Shown: piece by piece, positions 49,364-60,937 of the stretch
How positions within the stretch are numbered: position 1 is the stretch's first letter
Layout of the letters: each line of letters opens with the position of its first letter
Assembly (NCBI GenBank): GCA_045837725.1
Contig: JBEWZL010000057.1
Location: 1-64,000, forward strand
DNA from: Vermamoeba vermiformis
Lineage: Eukaryota; Tubulinea; Echinamoebida
Direction: 5' to 3'
Length of the DNA: 64,000 nucleotides
The notes under the pieces: generated by a model
What the model was told of the DNA's origin: nothing
Seen by the model: only the letters and a program-made list of their open reading frames with translations
Databases searched by the model: none
Position numbers and translations under genes: made by a program

Positions 49364-52300
49364 ATGGATTTGAAGCAATTCAACGCACTATTTAAAGATA
49401 GGTTACCTTGGGGAAGATCTTTGCTTTACGCCCCTCATTTGTGCAAGAGCTTGGAGGCTATTTTACCCGTCCTCGAGCAAATAAGCAAGATAGATCCTTT
49501 AAAAGTGCTATCGGAACTCGTGAAAGCATGGCTTCAAGAATTGGATTCGTTGATCTTACCAACAATCGTTCACGAAATTAAAATCGCGGATAAAACTGGA
49601 GCTCTTCGCGGTTCTACTTCCGAAGAAAAGTATAAAAGGTAATTAAAATATAAGTAATCTTAAATTTCTAACAAATTACTTTATTCCCGTAGCTTTTTCA
49701 GAGATGCGAATAACAAACTTGCGGCCACTTTCGCTCAACTTCCCAACAAATACCCGATGTTAATGGAATATATTAAGCTTTATGTTTCATCAACCGTCTC
49801 GAATTTGAAGACAGCATTGGAGCGCTTTGTAAAAGACTCCGAAGAATTGCAATCTTTGGTATGTAACGCTGCGAAAATGATCCACTACAAGCCTAATGAA
49901 CAAAATAGGGATCAGTGGTATCGATTCTTCCAACTGATTCTGATAGACATGGAAACGGGCAACAAGTTCTCATTTTCGAGTTCGACAACAGCACGAAACT
50001 TGTGTACAAGCCCTTTGGAGGTACGTTCATGATTGAACTTTGCGGTTTTATGAATTCTCGCCAACAATATTCGCTCAGGGGACAGTGCGCGTGTGTTTAC
50101 GAACTATTGCAAAGCAATGAACTATCCTAAGATTCCTCGCATTGTTGTGCCGAGCAATCAGCTGCTGCCTCAAAAGGTAAGTTAGAACACGATCATTCGA
50201 TCATTAACTAAGAATAATTGCAGTACTATTGGATGGAGTACTTGACCTATGCTCCGTGCCAATCAGAGGTTGAGGTGCGACAGTACTTTCACAACGCTGG
50301 CAAGCTCCTGTGCATTGCAGAGTCGCTCGTTATGTCTGACGGACACAGCGATAACTTGATTGCTAGCGGCAGTGTGCCAGTAGTTGTTGATACGGAGACT
50401 ATATTTAGACCCCAAGTGTCGCGGTTTGAAAATGAACTTGACACTTTTGAGAGTAAGATATTAATTGCAATGGAACGGCAGTATCTAAGCGTTATTTTAA
50501 CAGAGAGATTGAGGATGACACTCTTAGTCCAAGACCCACCAGTTGTGGGTAAGCAGTTCGATGAGTTGCATGCTGCGTTCCAACAGCACGAAGAAGAAAA
50601 GCCAATTAGCGTGTTGTCCTACCATGCAAGTCACGATTTCACAGCTGACATCACACTAGAGACCGAGATGAGCGAGATCGCAACAAACAAAGCTGTACCA
50701 ACTTTGGCGGGAAAAGTCGTGTTCTTGCACGATAATAGTCGATGCATTTATGGAAGGTACGTCACTTTATTTGCACCCTCTTATATTAAACTAATGATGC
50801 CAAACAAAGGATTTATCGAGGCAAAGCAGTTGCTATTAGCCAATAAGGAGGTTATTGCAGCTTTGCTTGAGAACATTCAAACACGAGTAATTCTGCGACC
50901 AACCGCGTTGTACCTGAATTATCTTAGTGCTCTGAAGCAGCCTTGCCACCTTGGTTCTAGGGAAGATGCCGAGCTGTTCTTGAGGTACTGGCGCGACTCG
51001 AAGTCTTTTTAGTTGCTAAATACTATCCGCAGAACTTCGCTCAAACAGCACAACATTGAAGGCGCCAAAAGTTTTGCGAACTACGATGCTCTACTCGATT
51101 CAGAAGTAACTCAGTTATTAAGGCTTGATGTCCCCGCATTCTACGCTTTTGCCGGTGACCTTTCCGTGTGCACTAATACAGAAACGATAGCAAAAGACTT
51201 CTTCTTAGCCCCAACTAGCCTTGATTTTGCAAAGGCATTGCTTGACACCCCATTAAACGACTCGGATCTCAAAGCTTTGCGCGATATCGCGTCAACAAAG
51301 GCTAAAATGACGTTTGAAAGTGACAGTAAGTTGATTTATCCTCGTTAATGATTACTAACGATTAATAAGGTTTCGCAAAATTTGCGGTTGCTTTAGCGTC
51401 TAAGGCGAAGCGTCTTGACGATACAACTACATTCAGGGGTGAGTCTGGAAAGCTTATTGTCTTTGCAGCGCTTGCAAACGAACAAAAATTAATTGGGTAT
51501 GTTTGTAAAAACGAAATTAATAGTTGTGTAACCGTTCGTTTAGTGACGCAGCCAAAATCTTTCACAAAGAAGCTATGTCTCTTATCGATTCCTTGCTCAG
51601 CCAGCTTCAGAATTCTGCCATCCAACCTGATGGAGCCGCTCTTGGTACTTGTTCTGTGTTGTACGCATTGAGCTTGACGGCTTCTACGCTCAAGTGTACC
51701 AACTGATAAGATCGTGCAAGCTGCACTCCGCGTGGAGGAGACTGTCGACGAGTTAGATTTATTGGGTGGCGTAGCAGGAGCGATTTTGTGCCTATTAGCT
51801 ACTGAACATCTCGTTCAGGATACTCCTGAAGGTAATGACTAACACCCGAAATACACGATATATTTACTACCTCATTTCCCTAGGCGCTTTGTTGCTGAGC
51901 AAAGCTGAGAGACTGGCGGATGCAATGTTGAATCAATACTCTAGGTGGAAGAAACTCACGGGAGCGTCACACGGTTATTCTGGATTGATTCTGACGCTGC
52001 ATCGTTTGTACATGAGAACAAGCCGCGAAAAGTACTTAAACTTCTTGATTGAGCTGGTGCATATTGAAGACAAGTTTTACTCCCAAGAGTAAGGACAACG
52101 CGTAGTCTAATAGTACGGCATTAACGCTAGTCTATAGGCACAGAAACTGGTTGGATATGCGCGAAGGTATGGACAACTACGATTGGTACACTTGGTGCAA
52201 CGGGGCACCGGGAATAGCTACAGTTCGAAACTCGATCTACTCTGTGCTGCCAGACACGATGAAAAGCGATTGGTCAGCGACAGCGATGCAAATCTACGAT

Positions 52301-52664
52301 GATATTCTGGCAAGGTTCGAACAAACGTTGCTGATCAATCAATCTTTGTGTTGTGGCTCAGCTGGGTTGATAGAGGCAGTAAGTTACAAATATCAATAGC
52401 GACGTATCATCAGAACTAACGTCGCTCTCTTAGCTGTTGTCATACAAATCGATAGTTAACAAAGAGCGCGTAGAAGAAATTGACGAAAAAGTATCCGGGA
52501 TGACCCGAAGATTGTGCGAAGTTGTTTTGACGAAAGGCACCAAAGGAATTACTGACGATGGAATGTTCCAAGGAACTCTGGGCTTGGCATACATTTTACT
52601 TCGTGCGCAGGGCTACCCGACTTGTATCGTTAACTGGGAGACCCCAACGAGTCAAATTATATAA
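49364..52664 (+). CDS. Class II lanthipeptide synthetase (LanM-like), intron-containing
   Basis: About eight exons; introns near 49639, 50177, 51328, 51500, 51833, 52088 and 52389. N-terminal dehydratase domain (DUF4135): 'DRHGNGQQVLIFEFDNSTKL' followed by 'VYKP', then 'YYWMEYL', 'YFHNAGKLLCIAESL', 'SDGHSDNLIASG' and 'VVVDTETIFRP'. C-terminal LanC cyclase: 'DLLGGVAGAILCLL', 'GASHGYSGL', 'WCNGAPGI', 'CCGSAGL' and 'GMFQGTLGLAYILL'. Zinc ligands would be three Cys (WC and CCG), the ProcM-type variant. Such enzymes dehydrate Ser/Thr by phosphorylation-elimination, then add Cys thiols. The frame breaks near 49950 and 51706, and there is an in-frame TAG at 51010. Spliceosomal introns show it is resident in the host genome, not a bacterial contaminant. 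A full LanM in a protist is unusual. Confidence 0.88.
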
Positions 52665-52793
52665 ATATCGCAATTTCACGGACGGCTCTCGTTGCAACAA
52701 GTACGGGAGCAGAAAGTGTAATGAATTTTCATTTGCAGACAATTTCCCAAACAAAGGACTAAAGTTAAAGGAACTCATCCTTTCGGTCCAGCC

Positions 52794-53191
52794 ATGCAAC
52801 AGGAACCTACAGCAGACACAATTGCTTTGCAGGCTTTACAAGCAGAGCTTGAAGAAGCCGTACAACGGTCAGAGCAAGAGAGTACAAGACTTTACAAAGC
52901 AGCCATAGAAAAGAGCGGAAATCTGAATGAGATGATCGATGATTGTTTGCGCTTTTGCCAGAAAGTTACAGACATTGAACAAAAGGTAATTATCGCGTAT
53001 TTGTTAATTTTTTTGTTATGAGGTAAAAATATTTTAAATTAAATTAATAATGCAACTGAATGTAAATTTAGATAGCAGAATTAACACCAAACCGAAAATT
53101 GATAAAATTGAAGAGTTTGGTTGACGCTAACTGGCCCGGAATGAAAGTTCACAAGCACCCTCCTAACGGGAGTCGGCTGCCGACTCCGTAG
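52794..53191 (+). CDS. Small coiled-coil protein
   Basis: Exons 52794-52985 and 53072-53191, 103 residues. Predicted helical heptads: 'LQALQAELEEAVQRSEQEST', 'EMIDDCLRFCQKVTDIEQK'. The second exon ends '...NGSRLPTP'. Size and helix pattern are like small subunits of BLOC/BORC or kinetochore complexes, but no family is assigned. The last codons lie in a perfect hairpin. Confidence 0.6.
53169..53187 (+). repeat. Perfect inverted repeat at end of coding sequence
   Basis: Eight-base arms (ggagtcgg / ccgactcc) around a three-base loop, two bases before the stop codon at 53189-53191. GC-rich in an AT-rich setting. Could be an mRNA hairpin or chance. Confidence 0.6.
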
Positions 53192-53272
53192 TTTGCCTGT
53201 TTAAGCCGTTGACTTAGCTTAATTAATGTACGTACCACACTTAATCGAAATTAAAATGCTACAATGCTCACT

Positions 53273-53566
53273 CATAAAGGACAATTGTGCATTCGTCCAT
53301 TTCCGCTTTTCTCAAATGAATCGAACACACGAGAAGGCCTCAAAGGCTTCGTTCGTTGTAAAACTTCTATAACAAATTTCGAACCTTCATACATGCATAT
53401 TAGGCTGCAACGATGTGCTAATCCGTATTACCTAGCCAAGATCTGGCCGAGTGAGGTAAAAACGATTGGAATAATATTAAAATAATTTTAAAATATTACA
53501 AATATTACAAATAATCATCTACGAACTCAAGGGGATAATAATTGAAAAATGTTTCTAGAATCTGCC
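53273..53566 (+). repeat. Dispersed repeat, copy B
   Basis: Second copy of the element at 37171-37452, same orientation, with small indels. The rest of the 580-bp gap between the coiled-coil and kinase genes (53192-53772) holds nothing else recognisable. Confidence 0.7.
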
Positions 53567-53772
53567 GGATTAAAGAGAGGATCTCTCAAACCTAACGGAT
53601 ATCACGTTAAAGCTTTCTTTTCTTTCAACGATTATGTATATATTACTTTATTGTCGCAGGACGCAAAAAGTATTGTCACCAAAAATTGACAGCAAATTTA
53701 TTAACTTTATGGACCCGTGAGTAAATTTTTTGTTTTTGAAAGCTAATTATTATAAGCCTGCAATAAACAAGC

Positions 53773-56700
53773 ATGCGACTGCTTGGTATTACTTTAATAA
53801 TCATAGCGGCGTCTTTAGTTCGAACTGGTACGTATAACGGAGATCTCGGCCAACCGCTGTCAAATCCGGATTGCTCATGTTTTAAATTTAATCCAGGTGT
53901 TATAAGACATGTTTCACCTAACGGCGTTGATATTAACGATTGTACCGCTGCTTGTCGGTCCTTAACCTACGCAGTTACTCAATCTGCACCTGGTGACACT
54001 ATCTTCCTCGCGAACGGAACGTACAGTGGTTCATCAAACAGAGATTTACTCCTGCAAAATTACCAGATAAATATAATTGGAGAGTCAAAAGCGGGAGTAA
54101 TCATCGATCTGCAAGATCAAGGTAAAAATAACTGATTCTTTTGTGAGTCATGTGTTTGATTCGTTTAAATATAATTGTCATGAATAACAGTACCAATATC
54201 ATGATAGCTGCAATTTAATAGGACTAGTTCAAAACAAGCTGATTATGCAGTTAAAATGATTAGAAAATCTGATTTTTTTTTGTAGGACGAGCGTTTATTC
54301 TCGAAGACAGCAACATTAAGATCGCGTCAATTACGTTCATGAATGGAAATGCTCCGAACTCCTCGCCTCAAAATTATCGCGGCGGTGCTCTCTTGGCCCT
54401 CAATAGCTCCTCGCCGTCATACTTGGAACTCGAAGATGTCACTTTCAACGCGTGTCACGCCTCGAGTCCTGACGGCACTGGCGCAGGTGGAGGTGTGGCT
54501 ACGATCGTAAGTCCTATGAGCACGTGACGGCGAGTACTAACCAGCCAATCACAGCGAGCCACTGTTACAATGCGCCGCGTCGAGTTTGTGGATTGTTATG
54601 CAGGTGTCGCGGGAGGGTTCTACGCTGATAGTGCAACGGCCAACATCACCGACACGCACTTCACGAACTGTTCGAGTGTTTCATTGAACGGTGGTGCAGG
54701 TACAGTATTGGGCCTCATTTTATTCCTTCTCAATACACATTCTAACCAATCACGTGCTTGTAGTGGTGGTGGAGGGTGAGAGCCAGCTGTCGTTAGACCA
54801 ATGCTCGTTTGTGGACTGCAAGAGCGCTAAATTCGGTGGTGCCATTTACGAGTGTACGCAAGTGACTGTAACGAACTTATCATAATGATGATAAGAATAA
54901 TAATGATAAGAAGTAATACTAATCAGTCGCACAGCTGGCACGGCAAACTATTCAGTCACGCGCTCGGTCTTTGAACGCAATCGCGCTGTGTTTGGCGGTG
55001 CAGTATATCACTCTGGCAGTACCAGCACTGAAAGCACGTACCAGCAATGCGACTTTATCGGCAATGTGGCGACTGAAGGTGGTGGCGCGGTGGCTGCAAC
55101 AGCGAATTCAAAGCCCACGTACGACTACTGCAACTTTTACAACAACTCTGCACCGACAGGCGGGGCCATTAATGCTCTCGCTACGAATGGCGTGACCATT
55201 ACACACTGCGCGTTCAAATACAATCAAGTTACAGTGCAAGGCAGCGCCATTAATTTTGAAGGTCCAGCGGTGGTCCTGGACAATCTCTTCAAGGAAAACT
55301 TTTCGAACAAAGGCACCTTGTCATTCTCCGTCTCTTTATCCATGGCCAGCACATTCGTTGGCAACGCTTTTACGGGCAATGTAGCTACACTAGGAGCTGC
55401 CTTGTATGTCGAGACCGATGGCAATGTAGTGTAAGTCAAGTATTGTATCTATTTAGTCTGCTCACTTTTACTCTTCCAGACCGTGGGCCTTCGTCAACAG
55501 CACATTTGACAGCAATGTGGCCACGTCCGGAGGAGCTGTCCTGATCTCGGGAGCTAAAGCTACTTTCGACGGCGCTACATTCCATGCTAATTCCGCTGAT
55601 GAGTAAGTGCTGCATGTGGGTGACATTAGACTGATCAAGGTTGACAGTGGAGGTGCTGTTAAACTAGAGAACGGTGCTGTAGTGTCATTCACTGCTGTGA
55701 CGTTTGACAGCAATGTGGCGCAGACTCTGGGCGGTGCCATCAATCAAGACACCAGCACATTGATTCTGAGCGACAGTGCGATGACATTCAACCGCGCTAA
55801 GAACGGAGGTGGCTTGGCTGTTGCAGGTCCGACATGTCCCTCGTTGACTAGCGTGACCATACAGTCCAACAGTGCTGTCGAGTGTTGTGGGGCCGTGTTC
55901 TTGAGGGACTTGACGTGCTCATTCGAAACATTTTGCACCAACTGCACACTGACAGCGAACACAGTGGAGACTTGCGGACTGATGTGCACTTGCGAGCAAG
56001 GTCCTGTCACGAGTACGTCTAACTCAATTTACTTTCAATCGATTGAGCTCATACTGTTCATATTGCCAGACACAGCCTGTCCTCCATCAGTGAACGGTCC
56101 TAGTGCCGAAGCGAATGGAGGGTCTTCGAGTGACGTACCAATCAGCACTGTAGTTCCTGCTGTCGTAGTCCCGGTTGTCGTGGTGGCTGTGGGAATATTT
56201 TTGCTCATTTTCTTTATTAAGAAAAAGAAATCAGCCCAAACTGTCACTACCTCCATTGACATGCAGAATTTGACTGGTGAAGACAGATTGCATGTGCCGT
56301 ACAAAGAACTCAAGTTCAACAAAGAGATTGGCTCGGGCAGCTTTGGCAAAGTGTTCATTGGAGGTAAGGCAGATCTGGCACCATTTTAAGTTTTCAGCGT
56401 CTAACGGTGCTGCAAATAGAGTGGCAAAAAACTGAAGTGGCGCTCAAACTGAACACTTCTGGCACCTCGCAAGAGTTCCTTAGCGAGGCCAAGTTGATGA
56501 TGTAAGGCATTGCCTCTCTGCATCTTTTGTTCTAACTGACTGATAGTGCGCTGCGTCCTCACCCGAACATTGTTCAATTCTTGGGCCTGTCAACTGACGG
56601 TCCTTATCCCGTGATGATCATTGAGTACTGCGACGAAGGCAGTCTCGACAATCTGTTGTTCGACACCGAGAGCAATATTCCTCTCGAGAGACAGCTGGCC

Positions 56701-57218
56701 ATGATCAGTGCTGTCGCTAAGGGCATGTACCACTTGCACAGCAACAATATTATTCACAGAGATTTGGCCGCTAGAAATATTCTCGTAAGTCCATTGATTA
56801 ATTGGTTTGACATCACACTCACGACTCTCAGATATCAAAAGGCACGCTTAAAATATCCGATTTTGGCATGTCACGCACACTGCAGAACATGGACACGGGC
56901 ACGACCAAGACGGACATTGGTCCCGTGCGATGGATGGCGCCTGAGTCCCTCAAGAACCGCTCCTACAGCAAGAGTTCTGACGTGTGGTCGTTCGGTATTT
57001 TAGTTTACGAAATTTCAGCGAGACAAGAGCCGCACATTGCTGAAGACTTACTCACCATTGCACCGAAGATCCGCGACGAGGGGTTGACTCCTCCGTTGCC
57101 TGCAGACACGGATCCGTTCTTGGCAGATCTGATGAAACGGTGCTGGAATTTCAATCCTGAGGCTCGTCCGTCCTTTGGAGACATTTGCGATTTGTTGCAG
57201 ACTCGTCTCCGAAATTAA
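53773..57218 (+). CDS. Receptor-like kinase: beta-helix ectodomain + TM + tyrosine-kinase-like domain
   Basis: About nine or ten exons. Signal peptide ('MRLLGITLIIIAASLV'), then a pectin-lyase-type right-handed beta-helix built from repeats with 'FGGAVYHS', 'TGGAINAL', 'LGGAINQD', 'NGGGLAV', and 'TCPSLTSVTIQSNSAVECCG' near its end. TM 'VVPVVVVAVGIFLLIFFI' followed by a KKKK stop-transfer. The kinase has all core motifs: Gly-rich 'GSGSFGKVF', Lys in 'EVALKLN', 'HRDLAARN', 'ISDFGMSR', 'RWMAPES' and 'SDVWSFGILVYE'. The 'HRDLAARN' loop is the tyrosine-kinase form; this group (TK/TKL) is common in amoebae and holozoans. Ligand unknown. One junction (~54860-54935) could not be phased; the others fit. 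Confidence 0.85.
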
Positions 57219-57289
57219 TCATGCGTGAAAAATATTCACAGTTGTATCAATAAACAATATAAACCTATTTATCGAGCAGCGATTGAGAT

Positions 57290-59398
57290 TTAGACCAATT
57301 TATCTTCCAGTGCCTTCTTGATCGTGTTCATGAACTCGTTGGTCGTCTGCCAGTGCTCGCGTTTCATGCTACGAATAGCGTTAATTAATAACTAGACAAC
57401 GGATCTGATAAGTTCATAACGCTTACTTGGCTCCGTGAATAGACAGCGCAAGATCTTTCGTCATTTTTCCGCCTTCAATCACACCAACACACACTTCTTC
57501 GAGCTTGGTGGCAAAGTTCAACAGATCGTTGTTGTTGTCCAGCTTGGCTCTGCGGTTAAGTCGTTAGTTGCGTGCAATTGTTTACGTTAACGAGTCACAC
57601 CTGTGCATGAGACCACGCGTCCAAGCAAATATGGAAGCAATCGGATTGGTGCTCGTCTCTTTGCCCTTCAAGTACTCGCGATAGTGTCGTGTCACTGTGC
57701 CGTGCGCTGCCTAATCGAGAGGTGAGACGTTGTGTTTAATCACGTGACCACGTACCTCTGTCTCAATGGTGCGACCATCAGGTGTGATCAGTTCACTCGT
57801 CATCATGCCCAGTGAACCAAAGCCCTGGGCTACTGTGTCGGACTGCACATCGCCGTCGTAGTTCTTGCAGGCCCACACAAAGCCACCACTGCTTTTCATG
57901 CACTGGACAGCGGATCAGATCCAACTCAAACCGGAACAGATGAATAATAATTGACGTACCTGAGCCACCATATCATCAATAAGACGGTGTTCATACGATA
58001 TTCCAGCGGCTTCAAAACGAGGCTTGTATTCTCTGAATAAATACGAGGTTAGTTTCAAGTGACACTTTTGACACGTTAAATTAAAATTCTATTTTTGACA
58101 CTTACTTGTCGTACATCTCTTGGAAAATATCTTTGAAATGACCGTCGTATATTTTGAGAATTGTATTCTTGCTGCTGAAAAACAAAGGCATTTTCTTGGC
58201 CAGTGCGTACTCAAAACTACTGCGGGCAAAGTCCTTGATCGACTACGCGAATAAAATTGATAAAATTAATCACAGGTGCTTCAATAGCGATCCTTCAATC
58301 ATTACCTGCGTCGTGTTGTACATGCCCAGGCCAACTCCGCCCTCGTCCTTGAAATCAAACACTTTCCAAGTCTTAGGCTTCACTTCCATCAGCAGGCACG
58401 AAGCGCATTTCAAATCGACCTGGCTGCGTCACTTTGAAGTCCGTGGATTTGTACTGCAAATATTATTACCAAATTAGGAAAACAAACTAGTAATTTTCAG
58501 ATGCGGATCTATAAGACATACTTGATCGCCGTGAGCATGTCTACCAATAATAATAGGATGCGTCCAGCCTATTCATGAATTATTATGTTATTAATTAAAT
58601 TTACTCGTGTTATTATGAAATTTTTCGTACCAGGAACAAGTCGAGGAATATTAGAGCACATGATTGGTGCGCGGAATACAGTGCCACCGAGAATATTACG
58701 AATAGTGCCGTTAGGACTCGGCCACATTTTTTTAAGGTTAAATTCTGCCATAAGAATGAGATTTTTAGTTGGATCGAACGAAAAACTTTTCGTACCTTTA
58801 ACACGAGCTTCATCGGCGGTAATTGTAGCGCATTTAATGCCCACATTGTACTTTTTAATAGCATTGGCAGCATCGACGGTCACTTTATCTTCTGTCTTAT
58901 CGCGGTGTTGGATGCTGAGATCGTAGTAATCAAGTTTGACGTCGACAAACGGAAGAATCAACTGCAAAACAAATTAATAAGAACATTGTTAAATATTTTC
59001 CGCGTTTGTAGCACGACAAGCCATTGCCAGATTATTTATTGAAATTTTATTCCGTGATCTCGGATCAAATACTTTAAAACACGAAATTAAATGTTAATTA
59101 TTATTACTTACTTCATTTCGGATTTTTTCCCAAATAATCCGCGTCATTTCATCGCCATCTAGTTCGACAACAGGATTGGCGACTTTGATTTTATTTTTGT
59201 AGGCTTGAGAGGCTGCAGAAAATATTAACATGAATTTTCTAATTATTCAATATAATATTTGGTATTATTGAAATTAAATTTACCGTAAGTACGCGTGACA
59301 TTTCTTTGCTGCGCAGAGCCAACCGCGGAACGAACAACCCGCGAGCTGCTACGACTTCCTTTATGTAATAACTGGCCTAGTGTGGCTAACATGTTCAT
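57290..59398 (-). CDS. NADP-dependent isocitrate dehydrogenase, probably mitochondrial
   Basis: Minus-strand, about eleven exons. The N-terminus is Arg/Ser-rich and non-acidic ('[20 protein letters not shown]'), a likely mitochondrial presequence. Core motifs: '[19 protein letters not shown]', '[17 protein letters not shown]', '[14 protein letters not shown]', '[20 protein letters not shown]' and the NADP-binding '[13 protein letters not shown]'. It ends '...KKALEDKLV'. It converts isocitrate to 2-oxoglutarate, making NADPH. The frame is off by one base near 58381-58392 ('ADGS | [10 protein letters not shown]'), almost certainly a consensus indel in a gene of this kind. Homodimeric eukaryotic-type NADP-IDH. 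Confidence 0.92.
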
Positions 59399-59545
59399 AT
59401 TCAAAAGCTTCTAGAAAAAATTCGGCTCGCGACCTCGATCTATTTTATTTATTGTGCCCAAACATTGTTCACTTCCCGTAGCATGTAAAAGTAATGAAAT
59501 TACTATCACCAAAACTTCGCTTGTCGCTGGACTGTGCGCAAGTTG

Positions 59546-59710
59546 ATGAGTATAGATGAAGTACGAGAAGGTAGCAATCTTCAAAAAGAGCCTAAAATGC
59601 GACGACGCGTTGTAGAGCTGAAAAAAGCCAAGCGAAATAAGAATGAGGGAGTATGCATCGATTGGACCGGAAATCCCTACTGTGACCCTCTGCAGTTTGC
59701 CACAGACTAA
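59546..59710 (+). CDS. Short ORF, basic protein, unknown
   Basis: 54-codon ORF upstream of and divergent from the IDH gene. The middle is strongly basic ('MRRRVVELKKAKRNKNEG') and the end reads 'CIDWTGNPYCDPLQFATD'. Too short for easy recognition; no poly(A) signal is obvious close by. It may be a real microprotein or chance. Confidence 0.35.
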   Translation: MSIDEVREGSNLQKEPKMRRRVVELKKAKRNKNEGVCIDWTGNPYCDPLQFATD

Positions 59711-60328
59711 GTGTCAATAGTAAATGATTATTTCTATACAAATTTAAAGATCAACTGTGCTACGGTGCAGAGTGGTTCGGCGAATGGCGCTCCTGGAGCG
59801 TCATCAACAGACACGTGACTTTTCGAATGTTTTTAACAGTATGCGTATGCAAGAAGACTATTGAATTAAATTAGACCTATAAAATATGCCTAGGATGTTA
59901 CTTTGTATTGGTGCATTCAGCTAAAGCCTTTTTGAGCGTGCAAAAAAACCCGAGTTTTGAATTTATCGGCATTTACATAATTGGGAACAGTTACGTACCG
60001 ATAATTACGGCACAACGAATCTGAATTAAATTACTTTCGGAAAGTTCCGACCACACTGCCACGAAAGGACTTTTATTTGAACTGAACGACTATTAGACTG
60101 GAATTTTGTATTACAGTTTGAGTTTTTATTAAATTTAGTTTCTTTTCCCTCATGGACTCCCTTTTGTTTCAACGAAGCTCAATGATTGCATTTTCGCACG
60201 GTTCTAGTCTGTTCGCGAATTTGGCTTTATTCATTCGAAAAGCCTATCTTTGGGTTGAACAGAAAGTACAAAAGAAGTTGGCCAAAGCATTCTACTTTCA
60301 ACCTTTGATCATCGGAACCACAACAGCG
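59711..60328. other. Spacer before the secreted-protein gene
   Basis: About 600 bp. An open frame runs from 60152 into the next gene, but its upstream part does not look like a signal sequence. Otherwise nothing recognised. Confidence 0.35.
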
Positions 60329-60937
60329 ATGAAACTTGTTATCCTTTCCGTTCTGTGCCTCACTATAATCGTGATCTTTTGCTGCCAAGCTTGGTGTCCC
60401 CAAGTCCAGGTGAACAACCAGACGATCACCTACCCTTACCAGACAAGCATAGAATTTCGACAACCAGTGGAATCTTCCAATCAATGTTGGGTAATGCGAC
60501 TGCAACCAAACGCCTTCGTTGTTTCTGACTACTTCGAACAAAACGCAACACCTTACTCGGTAATCAGCTTTCAAGGTGACCTCATCGATATCTGCAATGG
60601 CAACTATACGAGGGCTGTTACTTCTTCCGTGACATTGAACAATTCGGATTTGCTATCTTTTTCTGCAAGTTTAGATAGTGTTAACGTGGCTCCCTTACCA
60701 TTCCTGAATGCCGCCGCCATAGGCCCCAATGGGTTCAATTATTTGAACATGACGACATCGGCCGCCACCTTTACTGCTTGCAACCGTGGCCAACGAACCT
60801 GCAGCGGCATTACCAACGTTCTTCTTTCCCAAGGATTCAACATTCAAATTCTTTTCGGAGGAGAAATCGATCTTGTATATCCGGCAGGAATTCCCGCGTG
60901 GGCTAGCAGCACAAACAGTGTCAAATTTAACTGTTAA
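60329..60937 (+). CDS. Secreted or membrane-anchored protein, unknown family
   Basis: Intronless. Start placed at 60329, where 'MKLVILSVLCLTIIVIFCCQ' makes a signal peptide or signal anchor; an in-frame Met at 60152 would add 59 residues and turn this into an internal TM. The ~200-residue product from 60329 has six or seven Cys after the hydrophobic segment and several N-glycosylation sequons ('NQTI', 'NATP', 'NYTR', 'NMTT'). Strand-rich ('SIEFRQPVESSNQCWVMRLQ'). Extracellular role likely; no family recognised. Confidence 0.6.
   Translation: MKLVILSVLCLTIIVIFCCQAWCPQVQVNNQTITYPYQTSIEFRQPVESSNQCWVMRLQPNAFVVSDYFEQNATPYSVISFQGDLIDICNGNYTRAVTSSVTLNNSDLLSFSASLDSVNVAPLPFLNAAAIGPNGFNYLNMTTSAATFTACNRGQRTCSGITNVLLSQGFNIQILFGGEIDLVYPAGIPAWASSTNSVKFNC

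Noticed and set aside
39153-52664. Bacterial contamination as source of NRPS/LanM
   Set aside because: Both genes carry short introns of the same type as the flanking eukaryotic genes and are on the same contiguous sequence.
60152-60328. N-terminal extension of the secreted-protein ORF
   Set aside because: A signal peptide begins at the internal Met 60329; the upstream 59 residues would bury it.
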